This document shows positions 37,643 to 44,386 of a stretch of 64,000 bases of DNA, in pieces. Both the position numbers and the translations under genes were made by a program. Position 1 is the stretch's first letter. Each line of letters opens with the position of its first letter. The stretch covers positions 62,001 to 126,000 of the forward strand of contig JAZNPF010000016.1 in the NCBI GenBank assembly GCA_045589495.1, read 5' to 3'. Under the pieces are notes generated by a model that saw nothing but the letters and a program-made list of their open reading frames with translations, had not been told where the DNA came from and made no database searches. This stretch comes from SIG455 sp045589495. GTDB taxonomy: Bacteria > Bacillota > Clostridia > UMGS1810.

Positions 37643-38593
37643 ATGTTGAAAATTGGAATAGTTGGTGCGGGAGCAATAGGTGAATCACACAAAAATGCTA
37701 TTATGAATAATCCTCAATGTTCCCTTGTGGCTGTTTGTGATCTTGATGTTGAAAAAGCAAAAATATTAGCAGAAGGTACTGTCGCAAATATATATACGGA
37801 TTATATGGAGATGCAAGAATCGGAAAATCTTGATGCGGTTATTTTGAATCTTCCTCATTTTCTTCATAAAGATGTTTCAGTATATTTCTTGAAAAATAAA
37901 ATTGCAGTGCTTGTGGAAAAACCTATGGCAAACAGTGTTGCTGAATGTGAAGAAATGATTACAGCATCAAAAGAAAGTAATGTTCCATTGGGTATAGGTC
38001 ATATTCAAAAATATTATAAATGTTATACTGAATTCCGTAAAATTATTGAAAGTCGAGAATTAGGTAAGTTTTGTCATATGACAGAAACTCGAAATATTGA
38101 TTATTTTACAAATCGTCCTTTATGGTTTTTAGATAAAAACAAATCTGGCGGCGGAATTGTGATGAACTATGCTGCACATACTCTTGATAAATTGTTTTAT
38201 GTTTTGGATTTAGAAATTGTAAACGTTACAGCTATCGGTAATAATTTTTATACTGATGATAATGTTGAGGCATCAGCGCAAGTGTTATTAAAATTTTCTG
38301 ATGGTTCAAGTGCATCACTTACATATTGTGGGTGCAAAGTTCCTCAACAATATGAAACATATTTTTATTTTACTAATGGTGTGGCGAAAATAATTGCTAA
38401 TAAATTATATATTTCTAAAAACGGAAATGAATTTGAAGAGGTAGAACTTATCGATAAACCAAATGTGTTCGATATTCAACTTTCTGAATTTATAAAATTG
38501 ATAAATGGTGAAGAAAGTCAAATGGTTACTCCTGATTATGGAAAAAGAATAATCGATGTAATAGAAAAGATTTATTATCAATTTGATATATAA
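37643..38593 (+). CDS. Gfo/Idh/MocA-family oxidoreductase
   Basis: This 316-aa NAD(P)-dependent dehydrogenase has the N-terminal Rossmann motif GAGAIGESH (residues 7-15), the EKPM motif near residue 92 that holds the catalytic Lys, and a GGGIVMNYAAHTLD segment near residue 170 where the second catalytic His lies. The family oxidises or reduces sugars and cyclitols, and some members use a redox cycle to cleave glycosidic bonds. It sits between nagA and the mannonate dehydratase gene, 33 and 31 bases away, so it belongs to this operon. A uronate or amino-sugar derivative is a plausible substrate, but the sequence does not decide. Confidence 0.85.
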   Translation: MLKIGIVGAGAIGESHKNAIMNNPQCSLVAVCDLDVEKAKILAEGTVANIYTDYMEMQESENLDAVILNLPHFLHKDVSVYFLKNKIAVLVEKPMANSVAECEEMITASKESNVPLGIGHIQKYYKCYTEFRKIIESRELGKFCHMTETRNIDYFTNRPLWFLDKNKSGGGIVMNYAAHTLDKLFYVLDLEIVNVTAIGNNFYTDDNVEASAQVLLKFSDGSSASLTYCGCKVPQQYETYFYFTNGVAKIIANKLYISKNGNEFEEVELIDKPNVFDIQLSEFIKLINGEESQMVTPDYGKRIIDVIEKIYYQFDI

Positions 38594-38624
38594 TTATAAT
38601 ATCTGAATATGGGGGAAAATCATT

Positions 38625-39668
38625 ATGAAAATGACATTTAGATGGTATGGAGATAGCGACAGTATAAGCCTTGACTATATACGTCAGATACCATGCATGA
38701 CAGGTGTTGTTACTGCTGTATATTCTGTTCCTGTAGGTGAGGTTTGGCCACAGGAAGAGATAGATAAAATGAAAGCCACAGTTAATGCAAAGGGTTTGGA
38801 GATGGAAGTTATTGAAAGCGTTCCCGTCCATGAGGATATTAAACTTAAACGCGGTAACTACCAACTCTACATAGATAACTATAAAGAAAATATAAGACGA
38901 CTTGCAAAGGCGGGAGTTAAGTGTATTTGCTATAACTTTATGCCCGTTTTTGACTGGACACGTTCACGTCTTGACCAGCCACTTTCCGATGGTTCAAATG
39001 CACTTGTTTACTATAAAGAAGACGTGGACAAGATGGATCCAACAAAAATGACACTTCCCGGTTGGGATGCATCATACACACCTGATGAAATGTCAGGTCT
39101 TATTGAGGAATATAAAAAAATAGGAGAGAAAGGTCTGTGGGATAACCTTTCATATTTTATCAACGAGATTATGCCAGTAGCAATAGAGTGCGATGTCAAT
39201 ATGGCAATTCATCCCGATGATCCACCATGGCCTATCTTTGGTATCCCGAGAATTATTACAACAGAGGCCAATATAGACAGATTTTTGAGTCTTTATGATG
39301 ATGTGCATCACGGTCTTACCCTCTGCAGCGGAAGTTTGGGATGTGCTAAATTTAATGACTATACTGCAATGGTACGTAAATATGGTGCAATGGGAAGAAT
39401 TCACTTTGCTCACGTACGTAATATCAAGATTTTAGAAGACGGCTCATTTGAAGAAAGCGGACATCTTTCCGAATGTGGTTCTCTTGATGTTGTTGAAATA
39501 TTAAAAGCATACCATGAAACAGATTTCAAAGGCTATCTCCGTCCTGATCACGGCAGAATGATATGGGGAGAAAAAGGTAAACCCGGATACGGATTGTATG
39601 ATCGTGCTCTTGGAGCAATGTATATGGCGGGTATATGGGAAACCTTGGAGAAGGGAGCAACAAAATGA
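38625..39668 (+). CDS. uxuA: Mannonate dehydratase
   Basis: The 347-aa protein has the UxuA signature start (MTFRWYG), ICYNFMPVFDWTR near residue 105, the metal-binding HPDDPPWPIFG near residue 198, and later CSGSLG and HFAHVRN. All four regions are well conserved in the family. It dehydrates D-mannonate to 2-keto-3-deoxygluconate in hexuronate catabolism. The stop overlaps the start of the SDR gene in ATGA, matching the known pairing with mannonate oxidoreductase. It implies that uronic acid is used as a free, saturated sugar. Uronate isomerase, KDG kinase and KDPG aldolase are not in this window. Confidence 0.95.
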   Translation: MKMTFRWYGDSDSISLDYIRQIPCMTGVVTAVYSVPVGEVWPQEEIDKMKATVNAKGLEMEVIESVPVHEDIKLKRGNYQLYIDNYKENIRRLAKAGVKCICYNFMPVFDWTRSRLDQPLSDGSNALVYYKEDVDKMDPTKMTLPGWDASYTPDEMSGLIEEYKKIGEKGLWDNLSYFINEIMPVAIECDVNMAIHPDDPPWPIFGIPRIITTEANIDRFLSLYDDVHHGLTLCSGSLGCAKFNDYTAMVRKYGAMGRIHFAHVRNIKILEDGSFEESGHLSECGSLDVVEILKAYHETDFKGYLRPDHGRMIWGEKGKPGYGLYDRALGAMYMAGIWETLEKGATK

Positions 39669-40510
39669 GATTACCATTTGAAATAAATCTTGAAGGTAAG
39701 ATTGTAGTAATAACCGGTGCAGGCGGGGTGCTTTGTTCAATGTTTGCAGAGGCACTTGCAAAAGCCGGTGCCAAGATTGCTCTTTTGGACTTAAACGAAG
39801 AGGCGGCATCCATATATGCAGAAAAAATTGTCAAATACGGCGGTATTGCCAAGGCTTATGGTTGTAATGTTTTGGATAAGGACAGTATGGAAGAAGCCCA
39901 CAAGAAAATTCTTGCGGATTTCGGTACTTGCGATATTTTAATCAACGGTGCGGGCGGTAATAACCCAAGAGCAACTACAGATGACGAATACTTTAATGCA
40001 GACGATATGGGTAAAATGAAGACATTCTTTGACCTTGATAAATCAGGTGTTGAGTTTGTGTTTAATTTAAACTTCCTCGGTACTCTTATTCCTACACAGG
40101 TTTTTGCTAAAGATATGCTTAATAAGGACGATGCAAGTATTATCAATATTTCCAGTATGAATGCATACACACCTCTTACCAAAATTCCTGCATATTCAGG
40201 TGCAAAAGCCGCAATTTCAAACTTCACACAGTGGCTTGCAGTACATTTTTCCAAAACTAATATCCGATGTAATGCTATTGCTCCAGGATTCTTTGTTACC
40301 AAGCAGAACGAAAAACTGCTCTTTAACGAAGACGGTACACCAACCCCTAGAACAGATAAGATTTTAAACAGCACACCTATGGGCAGATTTGGTAAATCAG
40401 AAGAACTTATCGGTGCACTTCTGTTCCTTGTGTGCAAAGATGCATCAAGTTTTGTAAACGGTATTGTAATCCCGGTTGACGGAGGATTTTCATCATACAG
40501 TGGGGTGTGA
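39665..40510 (+). CDS. uxuB: SDR-family oxidoreductase, probable D-mannonate oxidoreductase (fructuronate reductase)
   Basis: The 281-aa product is a classical-type SDR: cofactor loop TGAGGVLCS near residue 18, NGAGG near 97, the catalytic Ser in ISSMNAY and the Tyr-x-x-x-Lys in YSGAK. It corresponds to the Bacillus YjmF/UxuB type, which reduces D-fructuronate to D-mannonate, and lies head-to-tail with uxuA in an ATGA overlap. The cofactor loop has Cys where most relatives have Gly (TGxxGVLG), which is unusual. ATG 39665 is used because the upstream in-frame ATG at 39635 lies inside uxuA. It is the last gene before the insertion-sequence scar. Confidence 0.85.
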   Translation: MRLPFEINLEGKIVVITGAGGVLCSMFAEALAKAGAKIALLDLNEEAASIYAEKIVKYGGIAKAYGCNVLDKDSMEEAHKKILADFGTCDILINGAGGNNPRATTDDEYFNADDMGKMKTFFDLDKSGVEFVFNLNFLGTLIPTQVFAKDMLNKDDASIINISSMNAYTPLTKIPAYSGAKAAISNFTQWLAVHFSKTNIRCNAIAPGFFVTKQNEKLLFNEDGTPTPRTDKILNSTPMGRFGKSEELIGALLFLVCKDASSFVNGIVIPVDGGFSSYSGV

Positions 40511-40561
40511 TGAAGGGAAGAATAAAAAAGTTGGCAGGTTAAAATAGTGGATAGAAATGAA

Positions 40562-40618
40562 AAAGCACTTACATCTAAATGAACTGAACCAATTTGTGCA
40601 GACAACACAAAAAAGCAC
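40562..40618 (+). repeat. Left terminal inverted repeat of the IS3 element
   Basis: This 57-base end matches the reverse complement of 41278-41336 in four blocks: AAAGCACTTACA, ATGAACTGAACCA, CAGACAA and ACAAAAAAGCAC, with a short mismatch or indel between blocks. Confidence 0.85.
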
Positions 40619-40638
40619 ACTATGGTAAGTTAATGGTG

Positions 40639-40949
40639 CTAAGCAACATACTGACTTCGTAATTCATACGGAGTCAGTTTTGTTTTTAGTTGTATTCTTT
40701 CATTGTTGTAAAAATGTATGTATTCATCTATGAGTAATCGGGCTTCTTCGTAGGTTTGCAATCTTGTTTGGTAAATACATTCTGTTTTAAGAATAGAGAA
40801 AAAATTTTCTGCCAAAGCATTATCATATCCAACTTCGACACGTAAGCATAATACCCACTTCGTGACACATCAAAAAATCTACACATTTCACTAATTGAAT
40901 ATTTTCCCTTATGACGATAGATAACCATATATTTTACACTTGTTCTCAC
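40639..40949 (-). pseudogene. Broken IS3 transposase orfB (internal deletion plus frameshift)
   Basis: Reading from 40949 on the minus strand, a GTG overlapping the orfA stop opens an OrfB N-terminus (ISEMCRFFDVSRSGYYAY, the usual start of IS3 OrfB). About 40 residues in, the frame changes near 40845 and the other frame gives the OrfB C-terminus: DNALAENFFSILKTE (carrying the last Glu of the DDE triad), IDEYIHFYNNERIQ, and TPYELRSQYVA before the stop at 40639. The central region with the two catalytic Asp residues is absent. The product cannot be an active transposase. Confidence 0.88.
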
Positions 40950-41242
40950 TTCCTTTCTGTGAGCGAGAGAAAATCCTGCAGTAGATCATTTTCCATTTTC
41001 AATCGTTTATTCTCTTTTCTGTAATCATCAATGTTTTTTATAGTTTTTGGTCTATCTTTTGGTAAAGGTGCAATCTGCCTGATTTTAGTCTCTGGTCTTA
41101 ATCCACACCAACTTTGTATTGAATATCTGCTTATCCCATATATTTTGCTCAATCTCAATACTGATTGTCCTTCTTGATAAACTTGGCGTATTTCATTTTT
41201 TATTGCCTCTGGATAATGATTCATTCCTTTTATTCCTGACAT
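40946..41242 (-). CDS. IS3-family transposase OrfA (helix-turn-helix)
   Basis: This 98-aa protein has the IS3 OrfA layout: a helix-turn-helix (LSKIYGISRYSIQSW, about residues 30-45) and a C-terminal leucine zipper (ENKRLKMENDLLQDFL). It appears complete. ATG 41242 follows an AGGAGG site by seven bases; a longer frame from 41272 would run through the ribosome site. Without a working OrfB it cannot catalyse transposition, although it could still bind the element's ends. Confidence 0.85.
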   Translation of the reverse strand: MSGIKGMNHYPEAIKNEIRQVYQEGQSVLRLSKIYGISRYSIQSWCGLRPETKIRQIAPLPKDRPKTIKNIDDYRKENKRLKMENDLLQDFLSLTERK

Positions 41243-41248
41243 AACAAA

Positions 41249-41279
41249 ACCTCCTATGATATATTCTACCATAGGAGGT
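41249..41279 (-). promoter_or_regulatory. Hairpin that masks the orfA ribosome binding site
   Basis: A perfect 10-bp inverted repeat (41249-41258 with 41270-41279, 11-base loop) contains the AGGAGG site of orfA in its 3' arm on the minus strand. The 5' arm lies in the terminal repeat. A transcript entering from outside would fold and hide the site, whereas one starting inside the loop would not. This is a known kind of protection of insertion sequences from read-through expression. Confidence 0.7.
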
Positions 41280-41336
41280 GCTTTTTTGTATATTGTCTGT
41301 TTTTACTGGTTCAGTTCATAAAACTGTAAGTGCTTT
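41278..41336 (-). repeat. Right terminal inverted repeat of the IS3 element
   Basis: This end is the partner of 40562-40618; the outer boundary is set by the AAGTGCTTTA end, which mirrors AAAGCACTT on the left. The inner part overlaps the arm of the ribosome-site hairpin. Confidence 0.85.
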
Positions 41337-41344
41337 AAACTTTA

Positions 41345-41360
41345 ATGCGGATGACAGGGG
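41345..41360 (-). repeat. 16-bp direct repeat of a tRNA-Leu 3' end (copy 1)
   Basis: This 16-bp sequence is identical to 41555-41570, where it is the 3' end of a tRNA-Leu-like fragment. The two copies are 210 bases apart and share orientation. The stretch between them is more G+C-rich than its surroundings, has no convincing gene, and holds a nested inverted repeat at 41380-41417. Confidence 0.7.
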
Positions 41361-41522
41361 ACATATTGCTACGCAATCTGTACTGCTCGTCGACCGCTGT
41401 GCCTTGCACAGCAGTACCCGCCTCGCACCATCTCGCTAAAAACGATTATCAATCGTTTTATTAACGCTCGATGCCTTCTCAAGGTTCGCACCCTGCTGTG
41501 GAAAACGCAGAACACACAGAAA

Positions 41523-41551
41523 AAGAGTTCTGCATAAAACAGAACTCTTTA
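41523..41551 (-). terminator. Intrinsic terminator behind the tRNA-Leu fragment
   Basis: On the minus strand an 11-bp perfect stem (AAAGAGTTCTG with CAGAACTCTTT, 7-base loop) ends in five T residues. It starts 5 bases after the tRNA 3' end, as expected for a tRNA gene terminator. Confidence 0.85.
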
Positions 41552-41554
41552 CTA

Positions 41555-41604
41555 TGCGGATGACAGGGGTCGAACCTGCACGTCGTCTGACACAAGAACC
41601 TAAT
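41555..41604 (-). pseudogene. 3' half of a tRNA-Leu (truncated), including 16-bp repeat copy 2
   Basis: The minus strand carries the T-arm (GCAGGTTCGACCCCTGT), the acceptor 3' strand with discriminator A, and a long variable arm with GTGTC and GACGAC, as in Firmicute tRNA-Leu. The match ends near the anticodon loop: upstream the sequence turns A+T-rich and no D-arm or 5' acceptor strand that pairs with CATCCGC can be found. It is therefore a remnant, perhaps a recombination scar or attachment-site half. Confidence 0.75.
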
Positions 41605-41679
41605 GGTTATGTGGCGTTTGTGAAAGAATTATATTTTATATATATTGATGGATGATATTAAGATATTTTATGTATAGAA

Positions 41680-41761
41680 GGTGCTTTTTTTAATGTGAAC
41701 GGTGCATTTCTTTGCAAAGTGGAGCAAATCTATTGAATTTTTAAATATAAAATTATACAAT
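41680..41761 (+). promoter_or_regulatory. Conserved 82-bp promoter/operator, copy 1 (upstream of the Gfo/Idh gene)
   Basis: A TTGAAT -35 (41733-41738), 17 bases and a TACAAT -10 (41756-41761) form a good sigma-A promoter. The 50 bases upstream contain a poly-T run, TAATGTGAAC, TGCATTTCTTTGCA and GAGCAAAT. The whole stretch aligns without gaps to 44210-44291 with about 66 of 82 positions identical. The leader is about 62 bases. The rest of the 41337-41830 gap is the tRNA scar and A+T-rich sequence. Confidence 0.75.
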
Positions 41762-41830
41762 ATGTTTAGACCAAGAAGGTCTTTTGTTGTAAAAGCAAAC
41801 AAAGATTTATAATAAAAAGGAGAAAGTACA

Positions 41831-42865
41831 ATGGAAAAAATCAGATTTGCAGTAATTGGTGTAGGTGTTGGTGAACTTCATATGAAAGGCATTTTAGATA
41901 ATGTTGATGCTGAACTTGTTGCATTGTGCGACACTGATGAAACACGTATGAATAATGTGGCAGCCAAATATGGCTTTAAGAGCCTTCACACTGATTATCA
42001 TGATTTTTTAAGTAAAGATATTATTGATGCGGTTTGTATTACAACTCCTGATCAGATACATCGTGAAATGGTTGTGGATTTTCTTAATGCAGGTATTAAT
42101 GTTCTGTGTGAGAAGCCGCTTGCACTTAATTCTGATGACTGCGCAGCAATGCTTGAAGCAGAAAAGAAGAGTGGATCCAAACTTATGGTAGGTCAGGTTT
42201 GCCGCAAAACCCCCGGCTTTATTAAGGCAAAAGAAATTATTGATCAGGGTTTGATTGGCGAATTACTGTTTGTTGAGTCAGAGTATGCCCATGACTATTC
42301 GGATATGCCTTTGCATTGGAGAAACGATAAAAATAATCCCCGCCATCCCGTAACAGGCGGTGGTTGCCATGCAGTTGACCTTCTGCGCTGGATTGCAGGT
42401 AATCCTATCGAAGCATATGCATATAGCAACAAAAAAGTTTTGAATGACACATGGCCTTGCGATGATACTGCTATTTCAGTACTTAAATTCCCCAATAATG
42501 TTATGGGCAAGGTGTTTGTTTCTACCGGCTGTAAGCGTGATTATACAATGCGCACAGTTCTGTATGGAACAAAAGGAACTATTATTACTGATAATACAAG
42601 CCCCACATTGTCACTCTATATGGATGAATTTGAGGGCAAAAAAGAATTTCTTGGATCACATATGAAAGAAATTGCAATTAAAATTCCGATCGAAGTTAAC
42701 AACCATAATGTAAGTGCGGAGGTTGATGACTTTGTAGATGTATTGCTCGGTAGAAAGCCACTTGATATACCCGGCTCTGAAGGTGCTGCTACTGTTGCTG
42801 TATGTGAAGCAATTATTGCATCTACCGCAAGTGGGAAAGCAGAGAAGGTAGAGTATCTTAAATAA
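41831..42865 (+). CDS. Gfo/Idh/MocA-family oxidoreductase
   Basis: This 344-aa protein has the Rossmann start (VIGVGVGELH, residues 9-18), an acidic residue after the second strand (LCDTDE), the catalytic EKPLALN motif near residue 96, and the GGGCHAVDLLRW segment near 178 typical of myo-inositol-dehydrogenase-like members. It is only distantly related to the oxidoreductase at 37643. An AAGGAGAAAG site precedes the ATG. It has its own conserved promoter and is followed by a hairpin, so it forms a short transcription unit next to the AraC gene. The sugar substrate is unknown. Confidence 0.85.
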   Translation: MEKIRFAVIGVGVGELHMKGILDNVDAELVALCDTDETRMNNVAAKYGFKSLHTDYHDFLSKDIIDAVCITTPDQIHREMVVDFLNAGINVLCEKPLALNSDDCAAMLEAEKKSGSKLMVGQVCRKTPGFIKAKEIIDQGLIGELLFVESEYAHDYSDMPLHWRNDKNNPRHPVTGGGCHAVDLLRWIAGNPIEAYAYSNKKVLNDTWPCDDTAISVLKFPNNVMGKVFVSTGCKRDYTMRTVLYGTKGTIITDNTSPTLSLYMDEFEGKKEFLGSHMKEIAIKIPIEVNNHNVSAEVDDFVDVLLGRKPLDIPGSEGAATVAVCEAIIASTASGKAEKVEYLK

Positions 42866-42885
42866 TTCAATATTTCAAATTAAAA

Positions 42886-42913
42886 GCCCATAGCAATCAT
42901 AATTGCTATGGGC
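42886..42913 (+). terminator. Hairpin after the Gfo/Idh gene
   Basis: A perfect 12-bp stem (GCCCATAGCAAT with its complement, CATA loop) lies 20 bases after the stop. No T-run follows, so it may be a weak terminator or a transcript-stabilising hairpin. The rest of the 42866-43184 gap holds the promoter at 43030 and nothing else recognisable. Confidence 0.55.
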
Positions 42914-43029
42914 GTAAATTATAAAATATCAGAATAATTGCCGTGTTGTATATTGCCTTTGTAAAAGTAAAGCAAAGGTTATAACCTTGTGCACTTGTTG
43001 TCAAACGTTGGTTAGGGAAATATTAGAAC

Positions 43030-43058
43030 TTGAAAAAAACAGTCTCAAATGTTATAAT
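43030..43058 (+). promoter_or_regulatory. Sigma-A promoter of the AraC regulator gene
   Basis: TTGAAA (43030-43035), 17 bases, then a perfect TATAAT (43053-43058). Start of transcription would be near 43065, leaving a leader of about 120 bases. It lacks the conserved upstream block of the two neighbouring promoters. Confidence 0.7.
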
Positions 43059-43184
43059 ATAAAAAATTGCACTTTCGCCAGAATAGATATAGCAGAAGAA
43101 TATAATCACAACCATAATTTTCAGATGCAGATTTTCGTTTTTCCTTTGTCTAAAGTCAGACTACTGCAGAGAGGAGGATGAGAT

Positions 43185-44081
43185 ATGGATTCAGGCGGAT
43201 CTTCAATATATCGCTACACCAAGGAAGATTACATAAATTGGGGAAACGGTATTTTGTTTCATACAAAGCTGGTTCAAGAGGATTGTCCGTTGCACTGGCA
43301 CGATCACTATGAGGTGGAATACATCATGAGTGGCCATGGCAGACAGATTTTCAATGGTGTTGAGTATGAAATTCTTCCCGGTATGCTTCATTTGCTTACG
43401 CCCACGGATTTTCACGAGTGGATTCTGGATGAAGATGTTGAAGTTGTTAAAATCAATTTCCGTGAAGAAGATGTAGCTCCGTTCATACTGGATACATTGA
43501 TTGGTCTTTGCGGTAACACAGCCCTTCGTTTCCGTGGTAAGAAAAAAGAAATATTCGACGGGTTGTTCGATGTAAGCTTACAGCATACTATGCTTTTTGA
43601 GGATTCGGACTATTGTGCGATGATGCTTAAACGTCTGCTGGAATGTATTATGTTGAATATCATTGAGCATCTGAAGAATTCCAATGATTCAAAAGAGATT
43701 TTGTTCAAAAAAACTACTGATAATATCCGCCGTGTGACTATGTATATTCATCAGCATTTCAAGGAACCCCTGGAACTGAAGACAATAGCTGATGAGGTTC
43801 ACTATTCACCGCAATACCTGAGCAAGATTTTTCATCAGATGATGGGTGTTACTTTTAAGGAATATGTAACAAACCTCAGGATGAACTATGCTTCTGCATT
43901 GATTATCAATACTGATATGAGTATTTCTGATATTTGTATTGAAGCGGGTTTTGGCACACGCAGGAATTTCACGAAAGAGTTCAAAAGGATTTATTTTTAT
44001 TCTCCCACAGAATACCGGCAGAAAAATCAGAAGCAAAATGAGGCGGCAAAGTTCCCAGTCAAAAACAGTAAAAGCAAGTAA
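43185..44081 (+). CDS. AraC/XylS-family transcriptional regulator with cupin sensor domain
   Basis: This 298-aa regulator has a cupin domain (about residues 30-110: HWHDHYEVEYI, PGMLHLLTPTDFHEW) and two C-terminal helix-turn-helix motifs (about 185-285: LKTIADEVHYSPQYLSKIF and ISDICIEAGFGTRRNF, with the characteristic SPTEYR ending). A GAGGAGG site lies seven bases before the ATG. It is flanked by two near-identical promoter/operator copies at 41680 and 44210, which points to it as their regulator. It is homologous to the regulator at 7421. The inducer is probably a sugar from the locus glycan. Confidence 0.9.
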   Translation: MDSGGSSIYRYTKEDYINWGNGILFHTKLVQEDCPLHWHDHYEVEYIMSGHGRQIFNGVEYEILPGMLHLLTPTDFHEWILDEDVEVVKINFREEDVAPFILDTLIGLCGNTALRFRGKKKEIFDGLFDVSLQHTMLFEDSDYCAMMLKRLLECIMLNIIEHLKNSNDSKEILFKKTTDNIRRVTMYIHQHFKEPLELKTIADEVHYSPQYLSKIFHQMMGVTFKEYVTNLRMNYASALIINTDMSISDICIEAGFGTRRNFTKEFKRIYFYSPTEYRQKNQKQNEAAKFPVKNSKSK

Positions 44082-44116
44082 CTAAATAGTAATTATAATC
44101 ACAGTAAAATCTACAT

Positions 44117-44150
44117 AAACTCCTACATTCTAACTAATTTGTAGGAGTTT
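44117..44150 (+). terminator. Intrinsic terminator after the AraC gene
   Basis: An 11-bp stem (AAACTCCTACA with TGTAGGAGTTT, 12-base loop) is followed by a T-rich tail (TATTTTTT). It ends the araC unit ahead of the promoter at 44263. Confidence 0.85.
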
Positions 44151-44209
44151 TATTTTTTGGAAAAATTTGCGGTACGTGATAAAGTAAGAACAGTAAAAAT
44201 ATGTGTTTG

Positions 44210-44291
44210 GGTGCTTTTTTTAATGTAAATGGTGCATTTCTTTGCAGGTCATTGCAAATCCATTGAAAATTTTAACGCAAAATTATACAAT
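44210..44291 (+). promoter_or_regulatory. Conserved 82-bp promoter/operator, copy 2 (upstream of the SLH/lyase operon)
   Basis: TTGAAA (44263-44268), 17 bases, TACAAT (44286-44291). Upstream are the poly-T run, TAATGTAAAT, TGCATTTCTTTGCA and TTGCAAAT at exactly the same spacing as in the copy at 41680. It should drive the operon starting at 44387 after a leader of about 90 bases. The rest of the 44082-44386 gap holds the araC terminator. Confidence 0.75.
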
Positions 44292-44386
44292 ACACTTAAA
44301 GTAAGATAGGCGTTTTGTCACAAAAGTTAACAAAAACGGTGCAACAGGTACCATAATGTCAATATTATTTTCGGGAGGGAAATACA

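Larger units (their letters stand above)
40562..41336 (-). mobile_element. Internally deleted IS3-family insertion sequence
   Basis: Imperfect terminal inverted repeats of about 57 bases bound a 775-bp element with IS3-type orfA and a broken orfB on the minus strand. Intact IS3 elements are roughly 1.2-1.5 kb, so several hundred bases of orfB are missing. A target-site duplication was not identified with confidence. The element lies between the uxuB gene and the tRNA-like scar. Confidence 0.85.

Noticed and set aside
41337..41640. Possible cluster of intact tRNA genes or a small ribosomal segment
   Set aside because: Only the 3' half of one tRNA-Leu and a repeat of its end can be recognised; no complete cloverleaf forms.
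42998..43026. Second possible promoter (TTGTCA, 17 bases, TATTAG) ahead of the AraC gene
   Set aside because: The -10 is poor and the promoter at 43030-43058 is much better and closer to the gene.
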